Of a DNA stretch of 64,000 nt, positions 25,676-35,068 are shown piece after piece; the stretch's first letter is position 1, and each line of letters starts with the position of its first letter. The DNA lies in IMG/VR virus record IMGVR_UViG_3300036791_000462, positions 1-64,000 of that record. One strand, given 5' to 3'. Below the pieces are notes generated by a model. It searched no databases. It worked only from the letters and a program-made list of their open reading frames with translations, and was not told where the DNA came from. The translations under genes were made by a program, and so were the position numbers. Source of the stretch: a virus.

Positions 25676-28600
25676 TTAGCTTTCGACGCCCGCGAGCATC
25701 CCCGTGTCGATGGTGGGTTGCGCGACGACCTCAAGATCTTCGACGCTGGCGCTGTACCGGCTCAGCAGCACCGTCGTGTACATCCTCAGGTCCACGACGG
25801 CGGCACTGGTGACGCTCGCGACCACTGACGCGCTGAGCGGCGGCTGCAGCGTCGTCAGGAGCGGCGCGACCAGGATCAGGGTCGCGCGAGTGGCTGCTGT
25901 CGCCGTCGCGAAGATCGAGGTTTGCCCTGCGACCGTCATCCTCGCCTGGGTCGCTGCCTGAGCGACGGGCACGAGCGCGACGACGGTGGGAACCTCGACC
26001 GTCGCGCTGGCTCTAGACGCCGCGCTGGCAGCGGGCGCGAGGAAGGCGGCTGTCAAAACACTCGCGGCAGCGGAGGTTTGCGCGCTGGCTGAGAGCACCA
26101 TCCGCACCCTCACGGCAACGGTCGCGGTCGCGGCAGCGGTGGCTCCCGCGCGTGCGAGCAGCGGCACCGCCCCGGCGGTCGCGAACATCACCGCCTGCGT
26201 CTGCGCAAGCGCGTCAGCGGTCAGTGCGACGGGCGCGGTTGTTAGGCTGACCGCCTGCGTCTGCGCCTGGGCGTGCGCCGCGAACTGCACTGGGGCAGTG
26301 AGTGCGGCCTGCGCCTGGGTGGCGGCAGCGGCCCTGGGGCTCAGGATGCTGCCGAGGATCACCGCCGCCAGCGCCTGGCTGCTTGCTGTAGCGCTGAGGT
26401 TCAGCAGGCTCGCGGCACGTGTCGCCGCCAGCGCCTGGCTGCTTGCCCCGGCGACCGGCGCGATGCTGACAACGTTCGCGACGCCCACGGCCATCGTCGC
26501 CTGGGTGGTTGCGGCGGCGCTTGGTGCAAGCTGGACGGCGGGGATGACCGTCGCGGTCGCTTGGGCTGCGGCGCTCGCTGCGGCGCTCAGCCGCATCGGG
26601 GCCTGAAGCTGAGCGGTGGCCTGCGTCACAGCACCGGCGGCGGCAGCGAGCTTCGTGGCGGCACTCAGGGGTGCTTGCGCCTGGGTGGCTGCCTGAGCGG
26701 TCACGATCAGCGCCGTCGCGGCAGTAAGCGGCGCGAGCGCCTGGGTGCTGGCGGCGGCGCTCAACGTCAGGAACGCGACGCCGGGCACCTGCATCCCGCT
26801 TGTCGCCTGCGACGCAGCCGTGGCAGTCAGAGAAAGCTGGACGGTAACGACAACGGTCGCGAGCGCCTGCGTGGAAGCTGCCGCCGTTGGCGCGATTGGC
26901 CGGGCGGGAATGACCGTCGCCTGCGCTTGTGATGTCGCCTGGGCGGTTGGGACGAGCAGCGTCGGGGCGTTGAGTACGCCAGTCGCAGCGGTTGCTGCCT
27001 GGGCGGTTAGGGCCAGCGCCTGCGCAGCTACCGGGATCGTGATCGTCGCGCTCGCCTGCGTCGCCGCCCCGGCCGTGGCGGTGACAGCCACGGGCGCGGC
27101 GTTGATGCTCTGGACGACCGCGTAGGGCACCACGACCGGCGCGGCATTGCCCGGATCGGTCTGGACGTAGAGCCCCACGATGTCGAGCCCCTTGACGTAG
27201 GGTGCCCACGCAAGTGGCGACCCTGCCGCCTCTGTCCACGCCACTGCGTCGGGCGAATACTCCATGTGTAGGTAGCCGTCGCCCGACTCCCTGACCCGCA
27301 GCCAGATGCTTCGGTCGGCGGCGAACGCGGACGACGGAATCCCGTTGCCCGACCCGCCGGGGCTGCTGAAGCTGGCGCACCACCAGTCGCCACCAGCCTT
27401 CGGACCGCCCGCCGCAGCACTCTGGTCGTAGAACTCGAAACCGACGCTGTTGGCGTCCCACGTCTGAATCTGGAAGTACGACCACGGCGGGTTATTCGAG
27501 TCGCCTGGTGTGAAGCGCAGGTACACCGCCGAGTTCGTGAGCCGGTACCAGTTCAGCGTCTGCATCCACTCGCCGCTGGTACCGCCCGAGTTCAACTGCA
27601 CCTGCCCGTTGCCTATCGGAGTCGCGCCATCGCCACTGAAGCTCCACTGGCTCAGGTCGTTGAAGGCATCCCTGAAGCCCGAGATCGGACCGAGGACCGG
27701 AAAGACGTGGCACGTCGCCTTCGTCTTTGCTGTCGCGCTCACCGTGAGCGGCTGTGCAACGACCGGGATCGTGACCGTCGCGACTGCCTGCGTGGCTGCT
27801 CCTGCCTGCACGATGATCGACGCCGCTCCGGTAACGACCGCGACTGTCAAAGCACTCGACGCGAGCGCGGTCGCTGTCAGCGGCTGCTGAGCGGCGACGA
27901 GCCCAGTCGCCTGGGTGCGCGCGGCAGTATTCGCGATCAGCAAGCTCGGCGCGGTGAGCGCGACCGTCGCCTGCGTCGCAGCGTTCGCGACAGCCGTCAG
28001 CGGAACGCCGCCGACGGACATGGTCGCCAGCGCGCTCGTCGCTGCGTACGCTGCTACGCCGCCGACGCCCGCCACGGTGCCCGCGCTGTAGTGGGCGAGC
28101 ACCTGCGTCGGCGTCAACACGTAGTTGTAGATCGCAGCCTCGTCCAGGACGCCGTCGAAGAACTGGGTGGTGCCGGTACCCCCCCAGCCGACCATCAGGT
28201 CGTGGCTCTGGTCGGAGACTGTGAGCGTCGTGTCACCAAGCGTCGTCACTGCTGCGCCATCGACGTACATCACGCATCCGTTCGCGACTCCGGACCGGAA
28301 CGTGAGCACCACATGGTGGGCGTTGCCATCGTTGAGATTCGGCCCGTTGGTGCCGTACCCGCCGCCGCCGCTGTTGAAGAACGCGAACCCGGTCCAGTCG
28401 AAAGCGTCGATGTAGCCGTTCGGATTGACGAAAATCCCGAATCCGTACTGCTTTACGATCACCGCCTGCAACTGGCCGCTCGGCGGCGGCGAGGCCAGCT
28501 TGAACCAGCCCTCGACAGATCCCGTGGTGAGTTGGAACGCGCTGGGATTGCCGCAATCGACGTAGCCGCTCGTGCCGTCGAACGTCGTTGCCTTGTCGGG

Positions 28601-31600
28601 GTCCGACGGGAGCAGGCCGGGCTGGCTCTGCGTGTACCCGCCGGTGTATGTACCGGGATCGCCGGAACCCGAGGAATCGACGGCGGTGGTAGTCGTGTCG
28701 TCCAGCCGCCAGTAGCCGGTCGGCGCGTCGGACAACACCGTGGCCCGGTAGTTGGCGGTCGGCGCTCCACCCAGCAGGACAGCGGCGGTAGTGAAGCCAT
28801 GGGCGCTCGTCGTCGCTTGCGCCGAGAGCGAAAGCGTGACCGCCCCGGTAACCACGACCGTCAGAGCGCTCGACGCGCGGGCGGTCGCTGTAAGCGGCTG
28901 CGGAGCAGTGACGAACGCGGTCGCCTGGGTGATCGCGACAGCGGTCGCGGTCAGCAGGCTCGAAGCGGTAAGCGTGACCGTCGCCTGCGTCACGGCGTTC
29001 GCTACGGCCGTCAGCGGAATGCCGCCGACGGACACGGTTGCGAGCGCCTGCGTAGCCGCTTGCGCGCTCGGAGCCAGCACGCTCGCGGTAGTCAGCGACA
29101 CGCTCGCGGCCGACGTGGCCCCGGCCGTCAGAGCGAGCTTCACCGCTGCGGTGACCGCAACGGTTGCGCTCGTGGTAGCCCCAGCGCTTGCGCTCAGCGC
29201 CGTAGCGGCGCGCAGGACAACAGTCGCCTGGGACGCCGTCGCAGCGGTTGGTGTGAGCAATGACGGCGCGCTCAGAACCGTCGTTGCTTGTGCTGTCGCC
29301 CCGGCGGTTGGAGCAAGCGCCTGGGCGGTGATCGTCGTGACCGTGGCAGTGGCCGCACTCGCGGCCTGAGCGGCGGTCGCCGCAACAACATTGCCGCCGG
29401 ACCAGTTGTCGCCCGTCGCGGTGTTGCTGAAGATGATGATTCCGGGAGCGCCGCCGCTCGGGAACTGGGTGTCGGTCGTCGTCAGCGCCAACGCACCGTT
29501 CTGGTACAGCGACAGCGTCGAGCCCACCACGCTCAGCATCAGCGTGGTGCCCGCTGGCAGCGGGGTCGCGCCGAGCACCGTCGTCGCTAGCGTCGAGCCT
29601 GTGCCTGACACCCGCTTGCCGATCCGCAGTTCGTAGCTGCCGCCGTTGTTGAAGTAGATGAACCGGTAGAGGTTCTGGCCGGTAGCGAGGTCGGCGCGCA
29701 CGCAGGTTCCGATCCAGTCGCTGAGCCCAGGCGGCGTTTCGACCTGGATCTGTGACCACTGGTCGTTGCCGTAAGTCTCGCCGCGAAGGATCTCGTGCCA
29801 GGTCGCGCTGGTCACGCCTTTGATCTGTTGGGAGACGATCACCGGCGCGGCGTCGAACCCGGTGACCCAGCCACCACCGACAGCGCCGTCGGCACGATTG
29901 AAGTCGTCGGAGGCGACTTGCACATTCCCCCCGGCCGCGCCACCGGGTTGCAACCAGACGGGCGCGGTGAGCGGAGCCAGCGCCTGTGTCGCAGCACTCG
30001 CTGTCGGCGTCAGTAGCTGAGCGGTCGGCGCAGTAACGGTGGCGGTCGCCTGGCTGGCTGCGCCAGCGGTCGGGGTCAGCCGCGTAGCGGCGAAGACCGT
30101 TGCGGTCGCTGCAGACGCAGTCCCGGCGCTCGCTGTGAGCTTCGCTGCGGCGGTTGTGGCAGCGAGCGCCTGGCTGGCCGCACCGGCCACTGGCGCGATT
30201 GGTATTGCGGTCGGCGCTGTGACGGTGGCGGTCGCCTGGCTCGCGGCCCTGGCGACCGGGGCCATGTACGGCTGACCCGTACCGATGCCGTAGTGGGTGG
30301 CAACCTGCGCCGCGCTCAGCACAACGCCGTAGACAGCAACCTCGTCAATCGAGCCCTGGAAGTTGCTGCCACTGCCGGGGTTGCGGTCGAAGATGCAGAG
30401 CGCGCCGTTGGTCGCGATTGAGTTCGCGGTCGCTGCCGCCGTCCCGACCTGTACGCCGTTGATGTAGCACTTCAGCACGGTCGCCGGGTCGTAGGTCATG
30501 ACGATGTGCTGCGTCACTCCAACCTGCGCGACAGGCGAGTTGACTGCGGTTGTGATTCGCGCCGCAGCGGAGTCGAAGACGTTGAACTCCCAGCGCCCAT
30601 CACCGGTCTGGTAGTGGCGGATGTACCACAACTGGTCGCTGCCACGAGAGATGACCTGCGGGCTGCCGCTGGCCGGTATCCCCGAGGGCTTGACCCACGC
30701 TTCGACGGTCAGCGCGGTGGTCACGTCCAGGCTGGCGCTCGTCGGGATGTTGATGTAGCTGGTGGTGCTGCCGAACGCGGGAGCGTTGCTCGCGGCGGCG
30801 TCTGCGCTGTTCGTAATCAAGCCGCCCGCGTTGTAGGCGATGCTCGACCCGACCGTGGTCGATGGGTTGGTGCCCTTTGAGTCCTGGAACTGGCCGGACG
30901 TTTCATCGAGCCGCCAGTAGGAGATCAGCCCCGCTTCGGACAGAATCAGGTCGCGGTAGGCGGTGGTCGGGATGATGACGTTCGCCGCCGCCTGGCTGGC
31001 CGCCCCGGCGGTAGCGTTCAAAGGCTGCGCTACCGGTGGAACGTTGAAGTTGTCAAAGGTGGCGTTGGTGTCAGTCTCAGCCGCGTAGTACCCCGCCCAA
31101 AGCTGCGGGAACATCGCACCGGTCGGGAACGGATCGGCGATGCTGAACTGGTTCGTCCAGTTGACCGCGTCCGTCGAGTAGTCCCAGTAGAGCGTCCCGG
31201 CCGACTCGCGGATCCGAACCCAGAGCGTGCTGGCTGGCAGCGTGATCGCGGTCTGCAGGTGCGACGTGCCTCCCGTGTCCCAGTAGACCGGCTGTATCTG
31301 CCGCGTGCCGCTGGTCGCGACGAACTCCCACGCCGCGCCGCCCTGGCTGTTCGAGCCCTGTGCAATGTCGATCTCGACACCGGTCTGAAACGAGTTGTTG
31401 GTACCAGCCGGTGGCGGCGTCACCTGCGCGAGCATGCTTGAGCCAGTCAGCACCCACGGTCGCTGGGCGATAACCCCCGAGTAGGCGGTCGTCGCGAGCA
31501 CCGCCAAGGTGCCGCCCGACTCGGTGACGGTGCCGTACGTCGTCCACTTGCCGGTGTCAACAGACGCGCCCGAGAACGTGTCGGTCAGCGTCGCCAGCGG

Positions 31601-31660
31601 TGCCGCCTGCCAGGTCGGCAGGACAGGGTGCGACGGGTATGTCCTGCCGGTGCGAGCCAT
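25676..31660 (-). CDS. Giant tail fibre of ConA/LamG-like modules and Ala/Thr-rich repeats
   Basis: The 1994-aa protein starts at ATG 31660 (overlap with the upstream stop). Five beta-sandwich modules can be seen: LTDTFSGASVDTGKW, YRDLILSEAGLISYWRLDE (LamG type), DDFNRADGAVGGGW, YRATVLSDAPTGYWRLDD (LamG type) and FRDAFNDLSQWSFSG. Between them and over the last 450 residues run some dozens of 18-19-residue repeats (pattern L..TA.AA.QA.A.V..P). The repeats probably form a long beta shaft that displays sugar-binding heads. The gene is the largest in the window and its repeats look prone to recombination. Confidence 0.85.
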   Translation of the reverse strand: MARTGRTYPSHPVLPTWQAAPLATLTDTFSGASVDTGKWTTYGTVTESGGTLAVLATTAYSGVIAQRPWVLTGSSMLAQVTPPPAGTNNSFQTGVEIDIAQGSNSQGGAAWEFVATSGTRQIQPVYWDTGGTSHLQTAITLPASTLWVRIRESAGTLYWDYSTDAVNWTNQFSIADPFPTGAMFPQLWAGYYAAETDTNATFDNFNVPPVAQPLNATAGAASQAAANVIIPTTAYRDLILSEAGLISYWRLDETSGQFQDSKGTNPSTTVGSSIAYNAGGLITNSADAAASNAPAFGSTTSYINIPTSASLDVTTALTVEAWVKPSGIPASGSPQVISRGSDQLWYIRHYQTGDGRWEFNVFDSAAARITTAVNSPVAQVGVTQHIVMTYDPATVLKCYINGVQVGTAAATANSIATNGALCIFDRNPGSGSNFQGSIDEVAVYGVVLSAAQVATHYGIGTGQPYMAPVARAASQATATVTAPTAIPIAPVAGAASQALAATTAAAKLTASAGTASAATATVFAATRLTPTAGAASQATATVTAPTAQLLTPTASAATQALAPLTAPVWLQPGGAAGGNVQVASDDFNRADGAVGGGWVTGFDAAPVIVSQQIKGVTSATWHEILRGETYGNDQWSQIQVETPPGLSDWIGTCVRADLATGQNLYRFIYFNNGGSYELRIGKRVSGTGSTLATTVLGATPLPAGTTLMLSVVGSTLSLYQNGALALTTTDTQFPSGGAPGIIIFSNTATGDNWSGGNVVAATAAQAASAATATVTTITAQALAPTAGATAQATTVLSAPSLLTPTAATASQATVVLRAATALSASAGATTSATVAVTAAVKLALTAGATSAASVSLTTASVLAPSAQAATQALATVSVGGIPLTAVANAVTQATVTLTASSLLTATAVAITQATAFVTAPQPLTATARASSALTVVVTGAVTLSLSAQATTSAHGFTTAAVLLGGAPTANYRATVLSDAPTGYWRLDDTTTTAVDSSGSGDPGTYTGGYTQSQPGLLPSDPDKATTFDGTSGYVDCGNPSAFQLTTGSVEGWFKLASPPPSGQLQAVIVKQYGFGIFVNPNGYIDAFDWTGFAFFNSGGGGYGTNGPNLNDGNAHHVVLTFRSGVANGCVMYVDGAAVTTLGDTTLTVSDQSHDLMVGWGGTGTTQFFDGVLDEAAIYNYVLTPTQVLAHYSAGTVAGVGGVAAYAATSALATMSVGGVPLTAVANAATQATVALTAPSLLIANTAARTQATGLVAAQQPLTATALASSALTVAVVTGAASIIVQAGAATQAVATVTIPVVAQPLTVSATAKTKATCHVFPVLGPISGFRDAFNDLSQWSFSGDGATPIGNGQVQLNSGGTSGEWMQTLNWYRLTNSAVYLRFTPGDSNNPPWSYFQIQTWDANSVGFEFYDQSAAAGGPKAGGDWWCASFSSPGGSGNGIPSSAFAADRSIWLRVRESGDGYLHMEYSPDAVAWTEAAGSPLAWAPYVKGLDIVGLYVQTDPGNAAPVVVPYAVVQSINAAPVAVTATAGAATQASATITIPVAAQALALTAQAATAATGVLNAPTLLVPTAQATSQAQATVIPARPIAPTAAASTQALATVVVTVQLSLTATAASQATSGMQVPGVAFLTLSAAASTQALAPLTAATALIVTAQAATQAQAPLSAATKLAAAAGAVTQATAQLQAPMRLSAAASAAAQATATVIPAVQLAPSAAATTQATMAVGVANVVSIAPVAGASSQALAATRAASLLNLSATASSQALAAVILGSILSPRAAAATQAQAALTAPVQFAAHAQAQTQAVSLTTAPVALTADALAQTQAVMFATAGAVPLLARAGATAAATATVAVRVRMVLSASAQTSAAASVLTAAFLAPAASAASRASATVEVPTVVALVPVAQAATQARMTVAGQTSIFATATAATRATLILVAPLLTTLQPPLSASVVASVTSAAVVDLRMYTTVLLSRYSASVEDLEVVAQPTIDTGMLAGVES

Positions 31661-32463
31661 CAGCCCAGGTAGACGCCTGCGAACGCGGGACGTTCAGGGA
31701 GCCAGAGGCGAGGACGCCACCAGTTGCGCCGCGCGTCGGCTTGCATTCTGCTGGCGGCACGGCCGACCGCCTGGCCGAGGATGACCGGTTGCCCGCTGAC
31801 CGGGGCGGCCGGGGGGAGCTTGTAGGTGCTGACCACTACCCCGATGTAGTTCGGCGATCCACTAACCGCCAGCGAGTCCGAGGTGGCGGCTGCGTTGCTG
31901 GTCGTTATGCCGTAGCCAAAGTTGTAGTGCGCCGTGGTCGAAGTGCTGTTGTTGTTGGTTGACGTAATGGTGACGCCGTTGTTGACCGTGTGCGTGAGCG
32001 TGGCGGTCGCGGACATCGAGGCCGTGGACACGCCTGCGACACATACCAGTTCGCCGGGGCCTGTGTCGGCTCCGGTCGCGGTGGCTACGACCGGACTCGT
32101 TGTCCCGTTCGTCCCGCCGTCCCTATCGAGTGGCAGTGAGACGTTTGCGTTGCCCGAAAACTCGTAGAGTTGCGCCGTGAGGACACTGCTCGTTATCGCC
32201 GCAACGGTCGGAGCGGCATCGGCACCCGCTGCCTCTTTGTTGAATATCACAATGTTGTGACTGATGGCGTCGCCCGTCCCGGGCGCGAAGCTGTTCCAAC
32301 CCGTAGGGTTGTTCGGCACGGCACTGCCACCGTTAGAGAAGACCACGAGAAGCAGCAAGTTCCCAACCGAGCGGTTCGAGCCGGTGCCCCAGGCTGGCGT
32401 GACCGCCGCGCCCGAAGAACCGATTGAAACGACACCCGCCGATCCCACGAGCGCGGGGGGCAC
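31660..32463 (-). CDS. Beta-sandwich virion surface protein
   Basis: A 267-aa protein starting at GTG with GGAGGGT upstream. It is Ser/Thr/Gly-rich and beta-structured (NLLLLVVFSNGGSAVPNN, AQLYEFSGNANVSLP), a type seen in phage fibre and decoration proteins. A basic/aromatic C-terminus (RRNWWRPRLWLPERPAF) stands out and may anchor it. It lies between the methyltransferase and the giant fibre. Confidence 0.68.
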   Translation of the reverse strand: MPPALVGSAGVVSIGSSGAAVTPAWGTGSNRSVGNLLLLVVFSNGGSAVPNNPTGWNSFAPGTGDAISHNIVIFNKEAAGADAAPTVAAITSSVLTAQLYEFSGNANVSLPLDRDGGTNGTTSPVVATATGADTGPGELVCVAGVSTASMSATATLTHTVNNGVTITSTNNNSTSTTAHYNFGYGITTSNAAATSDSLAVSGSPNYIGVVVSTYKLPPAAPVSGQPVILGQAVGRAASRMQADARRNWWRPRLWLPERPAFAGVYLG

Positions 32464-32982
32464 CTACACCCTCCAGATCCGGTCGGCGACCGGCTCGGAC
32501 CAGTCGGGCGCGGGGTCGCTGGAGAACCAGTACGACGCACCGGGTCGCATGCGGCCCATGATCAGCCGGTTGATCTGCTGCTGGTGCTCAAGGTCGAGCG
32601 CGAGCCCGTTGCAGTGGACCACGTCGTAGTCCGAGTACGCCGTGAACTCCTCGGCGTTGACGCAGGTCGCGCGCAGCTTGGGGTACAGGCTCAGTGACGC
32701 CTCGACGTAGGGCTCGTACCGTTCGATGCCGTCAGCGCCAAACCCCAGGATGTCGGCCAGGAACAGCTTGCTGCCGATCCCGGAGCCCACGTCCAGGAAG
32801 CGGTAGCGGCCCTCGCCCAACAGCCGCCGAACACGGTCGATGCCGTCGTAGAACTCCACGACGGCCGAGGGCTGGTAGGAGTACCACACCTGCTCGTCAT
32901 CCGGAAACGGCGGCGTGAATGCCGTTTCAAGATGCGTGACAAGCTGCTGTGCCGCCTCCTGAAAGATCGGATAGCCGTTCAT
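32464..32982 (-). CDS. Class I SAM-dependent methyltransferase
   Basis: The 172-aa protein has a Rossmann-type motif I (YRFLDVGSGIGSKLFLADIL), an acidic motif II (DGIERYEPYVEAS), then NAEEFTAYSDYDVVHCNGLA for motifs III/IV and a C-terminal WFSSDPAPDW strand. It is small, without a recognisable target domain. Its place within the fibre cassette suggests modification of a virion or host surface component rather than DNA, but the substrate cannot be read. Confidence 0.82.
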   Translation of the reverse strand: MNGYPIFQEAAQQLVTHLETAFTPPFPDDEQVWYSYQPSAVVEFYDGIDRVRRLLGEGRYRFLDVGSGIGSKLFLADILGFGADGIERYEPYVEASLSLYPKLRATCVNAEEFTAYSDYDVVHCNGLALDLEHQQQINRLIMGRMRPGASYWFSSDPAPDWSEPVADRIWRV

Positions 32983-32995
32983 CTCGCACCGTGGG

Positions 32996-33643
32996 CTATT
33001 CCTCCCATTCGAGGTAGCTGTCGCTGTTCGGCGTGCCGGTCGAGGTGGTCAGCCTGAGGCAAAGCCCCTTGCCCGCCGTCCCAGCGGTGACGATGCCCGT
33101 CGTTTCGCGGCCGAGCGGGGACTGTAGGACCAACGGCCCGCCGGGGAGGTTGAAACGCCAGCGTTTGACGCCCGAGGTCGTGAGCACGGTGGGTTCGGCG
33201 GTGTAGTTGATGCCAGCCGTGTTCGCGCTCGCCTGGGCGGGCCAGCCGCGCAACTGGTTGGGGGTCGGACTCGTTGTCGGCGTTCCGGCCGTCGCCTGCG
33301 TAGACTGGCAAAGCTCGACTAGCAGGTTGCCGCTCGTGCCGTCGCACGAGACGCCAAACTCGATGATTGACGGCTGGTTGGAGGTTCCGGAGATCAGGTC
33401 GATCACCGTCTTCGGCGTCGTTCCCACCGGGAAGAAGTTGGCGACGACCGTGTAGGCGTTGCCCGGCACGCTCGCCGACGGCTGTCCGGAGCGCAGCACG
33501 TCGCGCAGCATCCGGCCCCACTCGCGCCGCTGGCAGTCGCGCTCACGGCTCAGATCGAACGTCTCCCAGCTACGCAGGAAGTCCGACTCGATCAGATCCT
33601 CGGGGACCGGGACGAGCGCGCCTCGTTCGCGGGTCCACCGCAT
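32996..33643 (-). CDS. Putative virion decoration/fibre protein
   Basis: A 215-aa protein: a helical N-terminus (SWETFDLSRERDCQRREWGR) and then a beta domain (YTVVANFFPVGTTPKTVIDL, PSIIEFGVSCDGTSGNLLVE) ending EWEE. The style resembles beta-sandwich decoration proteins in actinophages. The start follows GAGGCTCG directly. The gene is in the fibre cassette; its precise role is unknown. Confidence 0.65.
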   Translation of the reverse strand: MRWTRERGALVPVPEDLIESDFLRSWETFDLSRERDCQRREWGRMLRDVLRSGQPSASVPGNAYTVVANFFPVGTTPKTVIDLISGTSNQPSIIEFGVSCDGTSGNLLVELCQSTQATAGTPTTSPTPNQLRGWPAQASANTAGINYTAEPTVLTTSGVKRWRFNLPGGPLVLQSPLGRETTGIVTAGTAGKGLCLRLTTSTGTPNSDSYLEWEE

Positions 33644-33649
33644 CGAGCC

Positions 33650-34093
33650 TCAGTTCCGGCCTTCGGTGTCCCCGGCCTCCGTCTTGGCCCAGGTGCCGTC
33701 GTCGCGCTGCTCGACCAGGCCCGCTTCCTCCAACTGATCGAGGTGCTTCTGGACGGCCCCCTCCTCGCTGTACTCGACGGCGCTGAACGGGTCCGAAGCC
33801 ATGTCCTCGGTGATCACCGCGACGGTGTTGCGCGGCCTGCCGAGATGCTCCTCGTCGGTCACGAACGCGAGCACGCGACGGGTGGTGCCGAGCGGATCGA
33901 AGTGGGGTTCGTAGCCAGGAACCTGACCTGGGGCAAGCTCCTCGCCCGTGTATTGCGGCGGGTTTGACCAACTGGTGATCTCCCCGGCCTCGTTGCGGTA
34001 CACGAGCGACCCTTCGGGGATCGGGATCTCCTCGCCGGTGTCCGGGTGGACGTAGACGCTGTCGTCCGGTTCGTCTGCCTTCGCCTTCGCCAT
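33650..34093 (-). CDS. Hypothetical protein of the fibre cassette
   Basis: The ATG at 34093 follows AGAGG; the product is 147 aa. It is acidic, with a short HPDTGEEIPIPEGSLVYRNE segment and a helical C-terminus (GAVQKHLDQLEEAGLVEQRD, winged-helix-like). A C-terminal TWAKTEAGDTEG tail follows. No family is recognised. Confidence 0.65.
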   Translation of the reverse strand: MAKAKADEPDDSVYVHPDTGEEIPIPEGSLVYRNEAGEITSWSNPPQYTGEELAPGQVPGYEPHFDPLGTTRRVLAFVTDEEHLGRPRNTVAVITEDMASDPFSAVEYSEEGAVQKHLDQLEEAGLVEQRDDGTWAKTEAGDTEGRN

Positions 34094-34104
34094 TGCCGTT
34101 CCTC

Positions 34105-34764
34105 TCAGGTTCCCGTGACGCTCACAGCCAGCGCACCGGCAGCAATCGTCGGCGGCGTCTGGGTGGTCGAGATGACCGTGCTCGTCAGTGTGCCGTACCA
34201 CAGCGCGTTGCCCGCGTTGACGGTCGCGGAGTCAGCGACCAGGAACCCGACGAGAGTCGCGGTGCCTGCGGTGCAGTTGCCGAACGTGATCGTGGCGGCG
34301 TTCGCGCCGACGGACGGAGTCGCGGCGGTCGCAGCAACCCAGCCCGCGCCCGCGATTGTCTGGCGGGCGTAGCCGGTGTACGCCGCTTCGTTCGCGCCCA
34401 GGGCTCCGGTGCTGATTGACGTAGGCGCTGAGTTGATGCCAAGCGCGAGCGCGCAAACGGACGGCATCGTGAACGACGTTTTGCCGTTCAGATGGTCCAC
34501 GATGTGCGACATCGCGTACTGCGAGATGCCTGAGGTGATCGCAACCGGCACGTTCTCCTCACGGAGAATCCGGTCGATCTCGTCCCACATCCCTGCTTCG
34601 TATTCGGCGAGCTTCGCCACGTCGAGCAGCACGCCACGGTAGCGCTCAAGCTCGGTCCACGTGTCGTCCATCCACCGCTTGCCGTACTCGGTTGGCTGCA
34701 TGGGGCCAGCGGGCTCCAGGAGGACCGCGCCGCGTTCCAGCAACCGCTCGATTTCGTTGTCCAC
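34105..34764 (-). CDS. Virion protein with YTGYAR-type beta domain
   Basis: This 219-aa protein has a helical N-terminal half (WTELERYRGVLLDVAKLAEY) and a C-terminal beta domain with the known phage structural pattern AAYTGYARQTIAGAGWVAAT, ATITFGNCTAGTATLVGFLV and PPTIAAGALAVSVTGT. Such domains occur in minor virion and fibre-associated proteins. GTG 34764 is preceded by AAGGAGG with five bases of spacing. Confidence 0.72.
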   Translation of the reverse strand: MDNEIERLLERGAVLLEPAGPMQPTEYGKRWMDDTWTELERYRGVLLDVAKLAEYEAGMWDEIDRILREENVPVAITSGISQYAMSHIVDHLNGKTSFTMPSVCALALGINSAPTSISTGALGANEAAYTGYARQTIAGAGWVAATAATPSVGANAATITFGNCTAGTATLVGFLVADSATVNAGNALWYGTLTSTVISTTQTPPTIAAGALAVSVTGT

Positions 34765-34828
34765 CAGAGCCTCCTTCGCTGAACTCTGCTAGAGCCTAAG
34801 CGAGGATGGCGACACTTCCGGATTCGGA

Positions 34829-35068
34829 TTAGTGCTCGGCGATACCGAGCCGCGCGAGGCGCAGCTTTGAGTAGAGCATCGCTATCGCGCTGATCAGCGC
34901 ATCTATCGTCTCCTCGCCCGACATTTCGGTATCGAGGTAAAGCTGGCCCTGGCGGGTTTTGGTCATCGTGATGCCCTCCACCGTGCTCTCGGCCAGCGCT
35001 TCGTTGAGGAACTCCGGTCCGATCTTGAACGACTCGGGCTCGGCCCCTGTTCGCTTGCGTAGTCTCAC
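34829..35068 (-). CDS. 79-aa hypothetical protein
   Basis: A small protein at the end of the operon led by the 609-aa zinc-finger protein, overlapping it by four bases. It starts at GTG after GGAGAGGAGG. The fold is likely two strands (GITMTKTRQGQLYLDTEMSG) and a long helix (DALISAIAMLYSKLRLARL). The function is unknown. Confidence 0.65.
   Translation of the reverse strand: MRLRKRTGAEPESFKIGPEFLNEALAESTVEGITMTKTRQGQLYLDTEMSGEETIDALISAIAMLYSKLRLARLGIAEH

Noticed and set aside
25676-31660. CRISPR-like or satellite repeat in the region of the giant fibre
   Set aside because: Repeats are about 54-57 bases, degenerate at the DNA level and in frame as 18-19-residue protein repeats; there are no spacers.
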